The notes under the pieces: generated by a model
Seen by the model: only the letters and a program-made list of their open reading frames with translations
What the model was told of the DNA's origin: nothing
Databases searched by the model: none
Translations under genes and position numbers: made by a program
Part shown: positions 14,746 through 21,407 of the stretch, piece by piece
Numbering within the stretch: position 1 is the first letter of the stretch
Layout: every line of letters starts with the position of its first letter
Source of the DNA: CAZPRQ01 sp964589415
GTDB taxonomy: Bacteria; Patescibacteriota; Doudnabacteria; UBA920
Assembly: GCA_964589415.1 (NCBI GenBank)
Contig: CAZPRQ010000002.1
Location: forward strand, 1 to 46,465
Length of the DNA: 46,465 bases
Reading direction: 5' to 3'

Positions 14746-16854
14746 ATGCTCACGCTTAATTCTCTTATCCAAAACCTGCAAAAACTTACCAAGCCGCAGC
14801 ATGCGGCTTTAAAAAAACTTGGGCTAAAAACGGTAAACGATTTGCTCATGCATTTTCCCTACCGGTATTTGGACTTTTCCAAAATTGCCACTATTGGCAC
14901 GCTTCACCCGGGCCAGGCCGTAAGTCTAAAAGTTGCGGTAAAAAATATTTCCAGCCGCTTTTCCTTCCGCGGAAGATTATCCCTAGCCGAAGCCGTGGTT
15001 TCCGACTCCACAGGCAGTTTAAAAGTAGTCTGGTTTAACCAGTCATATTTGGCAAAAACCATAAAGCCGGGCGACATTTTGTATTTAGCCGGTACTCCGA
15101 ATTATTATAAAAACACTCTCCAACTCACCAATCCCATTTACGAAAATGAAACAGACTTTCCAGTACACACCGCCAGGCTTGTACCCGTGTACCATCTTAC
15201 CGAAAATTTATACCCCAAAACCTTACGAAACCTAATTGCCAGAGCACTGCCCGCCGCGAAATTATGCCAGGACATTTTGCCGGAAACAATCCTAGCAAAT
15301 TTAAGTCTACCTGGGCTTACCCAAACCATGCACTATGCTCATTTTCCGGAAACTCTCGAACAGTCTGAGCTGGCCAAGAAGCGCCTGGCGTTTGAAGAAA
15401 TATTTATAAGCCAACTGGCAGCCCAAAAAACCAAATTGGAGCTTTTGGCAAAAAGCGCCCACGCCATTGCCTTTAATCAAAAACTGGTAAAAACTTTTGT
15501 GGACAGCCTGCCATTTCAGTTAACCGCCGGACAAAAACAGGCGGCTTGGGAAATTTTGCAGGATATGGAAAAACCCGTGCCCATGAACCGGCTGGTCGAA
15601 GGCGATGTGGGCAGCGGCAAAACCCTTGTAGCGCTCATAGCAGCCCTGGAGGCTGCCCAGGCTGGTTGCCAGGTTGCGTTTTTGGCTCCCACGGAAATTC
15701 TTGCCCGGCAACACGCGGAGACCGTAGAAAAATTTACTTTACAGTGTTTGCGCGGCCGCGCAAACACTGTAAACTTCAAAAATGTTTTACTTACAAACCA
15801 TTATTCCAAAATAAACGGTTCCGATGAGAAAAAATCCAAAATCCAAAAACTTATTTCCAAAGGCATGTCAGGCCTGTATATTGGTACCCACGCACTCCTG
15901 GCAGAAAAAATAAACTTCCCCAACCTGGCACTGGTTATAATAGACGAGCAGCATAGGTTTGGAGTTAAGCAGCGGGCGCAGCTCACGCAATTGCCGGACA
16001 AAGTCCCCCATTTACTTTCACTCTCAGCCACGCCCATTCCGAGAACTCTGCAACTGGCCATGTACGGTGAACTGGAAATTTCACAAATTAAATCCAAACC
16101 TCCGGGCAGAAAACCCATTATTACCAAACTGGTAAAAGAAGAAGAGCGGCAAGTGGCTTATAATTTTATTAATCGGGAAATAGAAGCCGGCAGACAAGCA
16201 TTTGTTATAACGCCACTTATAGAGGAGTCGGATATACTTGGTATAAAGGCAGCCAAAATTGAGGCGGAAGCGCTTAAAAAAATCTTTCCCCAATTGTCCA
16301 TAGGTCTAATGCACGGCAAGCTCAAAGGCGCGGAAAAAGAAAGTGTCATGAAAGAATTTTTAGATAAAAAATATCACATTTTGGTTTCTACCTCAGTTGT
16401 GGAAGTCGGCGTAGATGTGCCCAATGCCACCATTATGCTTATTGAAGGAGCGGAAAGGTTTGGCCTGGCCCAATTACACCAATTCCGGGGAAGGGTCGGC
16501 AGGAGCCAATTTCAAAGCTATTGCATGCTGTTTCCCAGTCAAAAAAACGAAACGTCAAATACTTTACCGGAAAAATCAAATTCGCGAGACGAACAGCAGG
16601 AACGGCTGAATGCTTTTACCAAAACCCAAGATGGCTTTGCTTTGGCAGAACTGGATCTAAAACTTAGAGGTTTTGGAGAATTATACGGCAGCCAACAGTC
16701 AGGTTGGAATTTTAAATACTTTTCAGGCACCTATTTGGCGCTTATAGAACCCGCCAGACAAGCGGCCAAGCAGTTATTGGAAAACAATCCTCAGCTGAAA
16801 AACTACCCCCTCTTAAGCAAAGCCATGGAAGACAAGATAATTCATTTTGAATAA
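14746..16854 (+). CDS. recG: ATP-dependent DNA helicase RecG
   Basis: A 702-residue protein, close to the 693 of E. coli RecG. The N-terminal wedge (about residues 20-150) has the helix-hairpin start and LLMHFPYRYLDFS followed by an OB-fold. The helicase core carries GDVGSGKT (Walker A, residues 286-293), IIDEQHRFGVKQR (DEAH-type box II), LSATPIPRTL (motif III) and QFRGRVGRSQ (motif VI). The C-terminal part has LDLKLRGFGELYGSQQSG, typical of the family. RecG remodels stalled forks and branched DNA. The start at 14746 is used because upstream codons in the same frame (from 14671) fall in repeat-like sequence and lack family similarity. The gene is followed by a strong terminator. Confidence 0.95.
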   Translation: MLTLNSLIQNLQKLTKPQHAALKKLGLKTVNDLLMHFPYRYLDFSKIATIGTLHPGQAVSLKVAVKNISSRFSFRGRLSLAEAVVSDSTGSLKVVWFNQSYLAKTIKPGDILYLAGTPNYYKNTLQLTNPIYENETDFPVHTARLVPVYHLTENLYPKTLRNLIARALPAAKLCQDILPETILANLSLPGLTQTMHYAHFPETLEQSELAKKRLAFEEIFISQLAAQKTKLELLAKSAHAIAFNQKLVKTFVDSLPFQLTAGQKQAAWEILQDMEKPVPMNRLVEGDVGSGKTLVALIAALEAAQAGCQVAFLAPTEILARQHAETVEKFTLQCLRGRANTVNFKNVLLTNHYSKINGSDEKKSKIQKLISKGMSGLYIGTHALLAEKINFPNLALVIIDEQHRFGVKQRAQLTQLPDKVPHLLSLSATPIPRTLQLAMYGELEISQIKSKPPGRKPIITKLVKEEERQVAYNFINREIEAGRQAFVITPLIEESDILGIKAAKIEAEALKKIFPQLSIGLMHGKLKGAEKESVMKEFLDKKYHILVSTSVVEVGVDVPNATIMLIEGAERFGLAQLHQFRGRVGRSQFQSYCMLFPSQKNETSNTLPEKSNSRDEQQERLNAFTKTQDGFALAELDLKLRGFGELYGSQQSGWNFKYFSGTYLALIEPARQAAKQLLENNPQLKNYPLLSKAMEDKIIHFE

Positions 16855-16875
16855 AAAAATAATCCGTCTTTCGCG

Positions 16876-16917
16876 CCAAGGGGAATCCTTATTTACAAGG
16901 ATTCCCCTTGGTTGTTT
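16876..16917 (+). terminator. recG terminator
   Basis: A perfect 15-bp stem (16876-16890 with 16897-16911) with a 6-nt loop is followed by TTGTTTT. The arm AAGGGGAATCCTT recurs in the hairpin at 19559-19599, so the stem may derive from a dispersed repeat. Confidence 0.8.
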
Positions 16918-16974
16918 TACTTGGCTATTTTTGACTATTTTCCACTGCCCTTCCCGACTAAACCCTTTAAAACA

Positions 16975-17016
16975 AACTATACCACTTAGAGACGATCGTC
17001 TCTAAGTGGTATAGTT
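16975..17016. repeat. Perfect 42-bp palindrome
   Basis: A loop-free palindrome centred between 16995 and 16996, all 21 pairs matched. The left arm runs AACTATACCACTTAGAGACG up to the centre. It lies about 70 bp upstream of the promoter of the DksA-like gene. No T tract follows. It could be an operator, a cruciform-forming site or a replication/recombination site. Confidence 0.85.
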
Positions 17017-17085
17017 GAAAAATAGAATTATGGCCGGCAAATAAAGGTTAATTTACAAGGAAAATTATAGAAGCTTCACAAAAAC

Positions 17086-17114
17086 TTGACAAAAACTAAA
17101 ATTTGTTATTAAAT
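17086..17114 (+). promoter_or_regulatory. Promoter of the DksA-like gene
   Basis: TTGACA (17086-17091), 17-bp spacer, TTAAAT (17109-17114; TAAATA with 18 bp is the alternative). The predicted leader is about 85 nt and holds an ATGGTT/AACCAT inverted repeat at 17137-17150. Confidence 0.65.
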
Positions 17115-17147
17115 ATGTATATCCATAAGGGGGAAATGGTTACAACC

Positions 17148-17192
17148 ATGCGACCACGTCTCTCTTTAACCGTCAACCGAAAAAGGTCATGA
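17148..17192 (+). CDS. Possible 14-residue leader peptide
   Basis: ATG 17148 opens a 14-codon frame (MRPRLSLTVNRKRS) that ends in a TGA at 17190-17192, immediately before the GAAAGGAG ribosome binding site of the DksA-like gene. A GGGGG stretch at 17129-17133 could be its binding site. The peptide is basic with four arginines. It may be a translational leader, but so short a frame can arise by chance. Confidence 0.25.
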   Translation: MRPRLSLTVNRKRS

Positions 17193-17205
17193 AAGGAGAA
17201 AACCC

Positions 17206-17580
17206 ATGACCAAAACTGAAAAAAACAAATTTAAGCAGGCCCTGGAGACGAAATGCGCCGAGCTGAATCTGGCGCTCCGAAACCGTGATGCAATCACGGT
17301 TGAAATTACTGCGGACGCGCTGGACGCTGTTCGATGCGCGGCCGAACGTGAGTTAGCCATCCGGAATTTGGACCGGGAAACCGGGCTGCTACGGCAGGTA
17401 CGGGACGCCCTGAGCCGGATAGACGAAGGCAGCTACGGCGTTTGCCTTCACTGCGAAGAGGAGATCAACATGAAACGACTCAACGCCGTGCCTTGGGCCT
17501 CCCACTGCATTGCGTGCCAGAACCTGGCCGACAAGGGCAACGGGATCCCCCTTAACGTAGGGGATCTCGCAACCGCGTAA
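17206..17580 (+). CDS. DksA/TraR-family zinc-finger protein
   Basis: A 124-residue protein with a coiled-coil N-terminal region (about 1-70) and a C4 zinc finger: Cys80 and Cys83 in YGVCLHCEEEI, Cys101 and Cys104 in HCIACQ. ALSRIDEGSYGVC matches the family hallmark before the finger. Members bind in the RNA polymerase secondary channel and alter initiation, often with ppGpp. A strong GAAAGGAG ribosome binding site precedes the ATG. Codon use is GC-rich compared with surrounding genes. The acidic D-x-x-D tip motif of true DksA is not obvious, so a TraR-like or unrelated regulatory role is possible. The style suggests transfer from a higher-GC donor. Confidence 0.9.
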   Translation: MTKTEKNKFKQALETKCAELNLALRNRDAITVEITADALDAVRCAAERELAIRNLDRETGLLRQVRDALSRIDEGSYGVCLHCEEEINMKRLNAVPWASHCIACQNLADKGNGIPLNVGDLATA

Positions 17581-17609
17581 CGCTAACGTAACCATTTTCA
17601 AAAGCTTGT

Positions 17610-17660
17610 CCAGCAAAAGTTCTGATATCCAACATAATCAGACACAGTAACTTTTGCTGG
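17610..17660 (+). other. Long hairpin after the DksA-like gene
   Basis: CCAGCAAAAGTT (17610-17621) pairs with AACTTTTGCTGG (17649-17660), with an inner CTGAT/ATCAG pair. No T tract follows, so it may protect the mRNA 3' end rather than terminate by itself. Confidence 0.55.
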
Positions 17661-17713
17661 CCAAGCCGGAATTTTCTTGAACCTGGGGTTAGTTGGGGCC
17701 TTGGGAACAAGAC

Positions 17714-17749
17714 CCCGGACGTTTACTGTGAACGTCCGGGTGTTTTTTT
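17714..17749 (+). terminator. Terminator of the DksA-like gene
   Basis: CCCGGACGTT (17714-17723) pairs with AACGTCCGGG (17731-17740), followed by TGTTTTTTT. Confidence 0.85.
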
Positions 17750-17751
17750 AT

Positions 17752-17780
17752 TTGACTTATTTTACTTTACAAGGTATAAA
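17752..17780 (+). promoter_or_regulatory. Promoter of the small Cys-rich gene
   Basis: TTGACT (17752-17757), 17-bp spacer, TATAAA (17775-17780). The expected start near 17787 gives a leader of about 98 nt. Confidence 0.75.
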
Positions 17781-17804
17781 AAGATATACATCTATGGAGG
17801 ATAC

Positions 17805-17851
17805 GGTGGGAGGATTGTTTTCCTCTCGCCACCCCAGGTTGCTAAACCTGG
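17805..17851 (+). promoter_or_regulatory. Structured 5' leader, two hairpins
   Basis: Hairpin 1: GGTGG/CCACC (17805-17809 with 17829-17833) continuing inward as GAGGA/TCCTC with a small bulge. Hairpin 2: CCAGGTT/AACCTGG (17834-17840 with 17845-17851). They stack directly and end about 20 nt before the AAGGAG ribosome binding site. A cis-regulatory role is inferred; no known riboswitch is recognised. Confidence 0.45.
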
Positions 17852-17884
17852 ATATTCTATTTAAGTTAAGGAGAAAATTTTACC

Positions 17885-18151
17885 ATGCCTCAAGTAGGCG
17901 TAAACGAAAAGCTAAATGCAGGCCGAAGAAAAATGGATTACGGGGGTGCCAATTCTACGAAAATGACCCCCATGTTTCAAGAGACCACAACAGGACGAAC
18001 CTGTCAAAACATCTCTGAAAGCAACGGCCGGTGCGGCAAACCAATCTCAAATACAATACAGACAGGCAATCTTTGCATGTCATGTCGCACGCAAGCGGAA
18101 TCGGACGCCTTCCTTGCTAGACACCGCAAGAACCCGGGTATGATCCATTAG
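17885..18151 (+). CDS. Small four-cysteine protein of unknown function
   Basis: An 88-residue protein with good gene signals: a promoter at 17752, an AAGGAG ribosome binding site 14 bases before the ATG, and a terminator right after. Cysteines at 40, 50, 64 and 67 (CQNISESNGRC and CMSCRTQ) could make a zinc ribbon with an irregular first pair. The N-terminus is polar with many Gly, Asn and Lys, and the C-terminal helix (RTQAESDAFLARHRK) is charged. I do not recognise the family. Like its DksA-like neighbour, which carries a similar finger pattern, it has stronger translation signals than most genes here. Confidence 0.65.
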   Translation: MPQVGVNEKLNAGRRKMDYGGANSTKMTPMFQETTTGRTCQNISESNGRCGKPISNTIQTGNLCMSCRTQAESDAFLARHRKNPGMIH

Positions 18152-18157
18152 TACCCA

Positions 18158-18204
18158 CTGCAGACCAAGCCAGCTTTATGCTGGCATGGCCTGCAGCTTT
18201 TTTT
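18158..18204. terminator. Terminator between the Cys-rich gene and radA
   Basis: CTGCAG (18158-18163) and CTGCAG (18191-18196) close a stem that continues inward through GCCAGC/GCTGGC, followed by T7 on the plus strand. It serves the plus-strand gene and lies just beyond the radA stop. Confidence 0.8.
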
Positions 18205-18206
18205 GC

Positions 18207-19547
18207 CTACTGACCGCCAAGGGCCAGTTTGATTGCTTCTCCCAATGTCCTAACCTGCAACACCTCTAATTTACTTGTTTTAATGGCAGTCCTAAAACGA
18301 GGACAAATAATGCGTTTAAAGCCCAATTTTTCCACTTCCCTTACCCTTTTTTCCAAGTTTGGCGCAAACCTCACTTCTCCGGAAAGCCCCAGTTCGCCTA
18401 TTACAACTGTCGCGTCCAAGGTAATATCCTTTAAACTCGAAACAATAGCCAAAGCCACGGCCAAATCCGCCGCCGGCTCGGTTATTTTTACCCCGCCTGC
18501 CACATTTATGTAAATATCCTGGTTGGAAACATTTATTCCGGCACGCTTAGCCAAAATAGCCGTAATTAACTGCAGGCGGTTATTGTCAAAACCTGCCGTG
18601 GTGCGCTTGGGATAGCCAAAATTGGTAACCGAAGTTAAAGCCTGAATTTCCAAAAGTAATGCCCGACTGCCTTCCAAAATCGCGGTAACGCAATTGCCGG
18701 ACGCGGAAAGCTGTTCGTCGGACAAAAACAATTGGGACGGGTTTTTTACCTCAACCATGCCTTCGCCGCCCATTTCAAACACGCCAACTTCGTTGGTGGT
18801 GCCAAAGCGGTTTTTTACACAGCGCAAAATCCTAAACGACGCGAACCGCTCGCCTTCCAAATACAGCACAGTGTCTACCATGTGCTCCAGCGTCTTGGGA
18901 CCGGCCAAAAAACCTTCTTTGGTAACATGGCCTATAATAATAAATGAAATGTGCATTTGCTTAGCCAGACGCATAACGCGCTGGACAGCATTGGTAACCT
19001 GAGCCACCCCGCCAGCCACCCCTGTGGCATTTTCGGAATACATGGTTTGCACCGAATCTATAACCACCAATTTGGGATGCGTTGCTTCCACCGCGGCCAG
19101 CACCGCGTCCAAATCGGTTTCGGAAAGGACTTGCAGTTTATGCTTGCTGTCGAGCCGGTTGGCTCGGTATTTTATTTGATACACCGACTCTTCGCCCGAT
19201 ACGTACAAAACCGAATCGCCCAGTTTAATGGAAATTTGCAAAGCAAGGGTAGATTTGCCAATACCCGGATCCCCGCCAAGCAGCACCAAACTGCCAGGCA
19301 CTATGCCTCCACCGGTTACATCGTCAAATTCACCAATACCCGAAAAAAAACGCGCGCTCTCTGCTTCCTTAACCTGGCCCAAATCTACGGGCTTAGCTGC
19401 CACAGACCCTGACCCGCCTTTTACCCCCGAAACCGTACGCTGTTCTATTAGCGTATTCCACTGCTCACAATTGGGACATTTGCCCTGCCAACGCTGCTGC
19501 CGGAATGCGCAATTAGAACACACAAAAATTGTGGTAGATTTCGACAT
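18207..19547 (-). CDS. radA: DNA repair protein RadA (Sms)
   Basis: A 446-residue protein, the usual RadA size. The N-terminal C4 zinc motif uses Cys10, Cys13, Cys24 and Cys27 (CSNCAFRQQRW...CPNC). The RecA-like core has GGDPGIGKST (Walker A, 91-100), the LVVIDSVQTM Walker B strand and the family-specific KNRFG motif. The C-terminal Lon-protease-like domain contains NVAGGVKITEPAADLAVALA and GELGLSGEVR. RadA is a branch-migration helicase in recombinational repair. It is the last gene of a minus-strand series; the upstream gene ends 70 bp away across a hairpin. Confidence 0.96.
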   Translation of the reverse strand: MSKSTTIFVCSNCAFRQQRWQGKCPNCEQWNTLIEQRTVSGVKGGSGSVAAKPVDLGQVKEAESARFFSGIGEFDDVTGGGIVPGSLVLLGGDPGIGKSTLALQISIKLGDSVLYVSGEESVYQIKYRANRLDSKHKLQVLSETDLDAVLAAVEATHPKLVVIDSVQTMYSENATGVAGGVAQVTNAVQRVMRLAKQMHISFIIIGHVTKEGFLAGPKTLEHMVDTVLYLEGERFASFRILRCVKNRFGTTNEVGVFEMGGEGMVEVKNPSQLFLSDEQLSASGNCVTAILEGSRALLLEIQALTSVTNFGYPKRTTAGFDNNRLQLITAILAKRAGINVSNQDIYINVAGGVKITEPAADLAVALAIVSSLKDITLDATVVIGELGLSGEVRFAPNLEKRVREVEKLGFKRIICPRFRTAIKTSKLEVLQVRTLGEAIKLALGGQ

Positions 19548-19558
19548 AAAATATAAGT

Positions 19559-19599
19559 TACAAGGGGAATCCTTGCAAGATGCAAAGATTCCCCTTGTA
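19559..19599. repeat. Hairpin sharing its arm with the recG terminator
   Basis: TACAAGGGGAATC (19559-19571) pairs with GATTCCCCTTGTA (19587-19599), enclosing a further CTTGCA/TGCAAAG stem. The 5' arm AAGGGGAATCCTT is also at 16878-16890. It has no clear T tract on either strand. Confidence 0.6.
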
Positions 19600-19617
19600 T
19601 AATACTAAGAAAACAAA

Positions 19618-20787
19618 CTAAAGTGAAAAATAATACAACGCTCCATCATGCGCGTTTTTGAAGAACAGGTATTTATTGCTACTTGAGACCAGCAAATCCC
19701 TACCATCAACTTCTAAACTGCCCATAGGATATTCTTTCTTTTCAAATGTCTGTAAATCCATTTTATAAAAAGTGTCCTTGGTAAGCTGGGACGACCCGGC
19801 TGTACCAGTATTTGGCACCGCCACGTAAATATATTGTCCACTGGGGTCCCACACGGCTTTGTCCGGGGTGGTAAAAAAACCCAAATTCCTGACTTCGCCG
19901 GTAAATATATCGTATACCCAAAGCTGGTACTTAAGTGTTGACCGCTCTTTCTTCCCAAACAGGAACTTCTTGCCGTCCGGACTCCAAAGCACTCCATAAA
20001 CATAGCCTTCCCTCACCATATCCTGCCAAAGCTTTCCGTCACTGCTAACCATGGTAAGCTTATTATTCATTTCATTATTTTGCGTCCTATAGAATAAAAT
20101 GTTCTTGGCATCCGGCGAGACAGCTATGGCGTTGTCATTTTCCCACATTTGGGCAATTTCCTGCCAATTTTTTGTATCGGCATCGGAAATATTCAAAGTA
20201 GTTTTACCGTTATCTAACCATAAGTACATTATTTGTTTCCCGTCGGGCATCCAATCCAGCCAGGTTATTTTTTCCGGCAAGTCCATATAAGCGCCTACGT
20301 CATAACTGAATAAGCTCCAGGTTTTTTTACCGTTATTTTGAAACTCAACAATAAAATCCTTCCCTTCTTTTGGCCAAAGAATCTTAACTATCCCCTTTCT
20401 TGGTTCAATCTCCACCAAATCTTTTTTCGAAAAAACAATTTTACCATTTTCTTCCGCAAAATTTGCTTTATAAAACTGTCCGTCAGGAGTCAAAAAAACA
20501 ACACCCTGGCCGTCAAAAAATAAAATTGGCGATATAACCTGCTCCTCGGTCAATTTTATGGGATTTGGGCTGGTTGTAGTCGCGTTATTGTTATCAACTT
20601 CATTGTCAACGACATTGACGTTATTTGAATTATTATCTACCACGTCCGTCGTGGAATTATCAGTCTCATTGGCAATAGGAGGGTTTTGAGAATCGTTTTT
20701 TGAATACCGAGAATAAACTATAAAGGCTAGCGTGCCTACAATAAGCAAAAAAATTGCCCCCAGTATCGCAATTGCTCTTTTATTCAT
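19618..20787 (-). CDS. Membrane-anchored beta-propeller-like protein
   Basis: A 389-residue protein. One N-terminal membrane helix (about 5-27, IAILGAIFLLIVGTLAFIV) is followed by a low-complexity Asn/Asp/Thr/Val linker (30-75), then a domain rich in repeated strands with WSPDGKKFLFG, WDPSGQYIYVA, WMPDGKQIMYLW and VSPDAKNILFYR. These S/D-P-D/S-G-x-x-I repeats are the TolB/PD40 beta-propeller signature, so an extracytoplasmic propeller tethered to the membrane is likely. Function is unknown; such propellers mediate protein binding. It follows a small NTF2-like gene by 17 bp in the same direction and may be part of the secretion-locus transcript. Confidence 0.7.
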   Translation of the reverse strand: MNKRAIAILGAIFLLIVGTLAFIVYSRYSKNDSQNPPIANETDNSTTDVVDNNSNNVNVVDNEVDNNNATTTSPNPIKLTEEQVISPILFFDGQGVVFLTPDGQFYKANFAEENGKIVFSKKDLVEIEPRKGIVKILWPKEGKDFIVEFQNNGKKTWSLFSYDVGAYMDLPEKITWLDWMPDGKQIMYLWLDNGKTTLNISDADTKNWQEIAQMWENDNAIAVSPDAKNILFYRTQNNEMNNKLTMVSSDGKLWQDMVREGYVYGVLWSPDGKKFLFGKKERSTLKYQLWVYDIFTGEVRNLGFFTTPDKAVWDPSGQYIYVAVPNTGTAGSSQLTKDTFYKMDLQTFEKKEYPMGSLEVDGRDLLVSSSNKYLFFKNAHDGALYYFSL

Positions 20788-20804
20788 ATTTTGTTTGTTT
20801 CAAA

Positions 20805-21359
20805 TTACTTCTTATTAAGGCTAATTACATCTACCAACCACCTATTTACATTTCGCTTAAGAATAAGATTCGCGGTTGCGACGTAAGTTTTGTCCTCGGA
20901 TGAATTATAACGCAGGCTTTCCGCGCCTACTGTATACTGCTCAGAAATTTCCATTTGTACGCTTATTCGCAAGGTATCTGCCGAAGGGTAACTGTAATTA
21001 AAGCTGGATTCATTTACGCTGACTGTCTGGTAAAACCCTATGGGAACGTTTTTTTCAAGCTCGGCTATTAAACTCTCCGTTTGGCTGTACATAAACGGGG
21101 TTTGATAATCCCCGGTTGCCGTTAAATTGGAGTAATCAGCATAACTATAAGTATTGTATAAAAAAACAAAGTTTTTTACAAATTCACGCACTTTCTCTTC
21201 CTCGTCCTGACTAAGCACATATTCCGGTATATTTTCCTCAGAATCAGGGTTTTTTCCTTCATCTGAGCTTTTAAAAATACCGGAAATTACCAAGGCGAAT
21301 ATAACCGTGCCCAATACTCCAGCAAAAGCAATTAATAAAAATTTGTATCTTTTTGGCAT
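20805..21359 (-). CDS. Small membrane-anchored protein, possibly VirB8/NTF2-like
   Basis: A 184-residue protein with a basic N-terminus, a membrane helix at about 7-29 (FLLIAFAGVLGTVIFALVISG) and an acidic linker. The external domain of about 130 residues has an initial helix EEEKVREFVKNFVFLYNTY and then four or five strands (FYQTVSVNESSFNYSY, DTLRISVQMEISEQYTV, YVATANLILKRNVNRWLVD). One helix followed by a curved sheet is the layout of NTF2-like domains, including VirB8. The assignment rests on layout and on position beside type IV secretion genes, not on a conserved motif. Confidence 0.55.
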   Translation of the reverse strand: MPKRYKFLLIAFAGVLGTVIFALVISGIFKSSDEGKNPDSEENIPEYVLSQDEEEKVREFVKNFVFLYNTYSYADYSNLTATGDYQTPFMYSQTESLIAELEKNVPIGFYQTVSVNESSFNYSYPSADTLRISVQMEISEQYTVGAESLRYNSSEDKTYVATANLILKRNVNRWLVDVISLNKK

Positions 21360-21407
21360 AAATAATTGTAAGTATTACGCGATAATAATTATTGTTCTTT
21401 TTTCAGC

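Noticed and set aside
14372..14849. Minus-strand open frames across tRNA-Arg
   Set aside because: They are translations of a tRNA and repeat sequence, a well-known annotation artefact.
20764..20780. Fourth copy of the operator core (TCGCAATTGC)
   Set aside because: Only the inner 10 bases match, and it lies inside the coding start of the beta-propeller gene without flanking symmetry.
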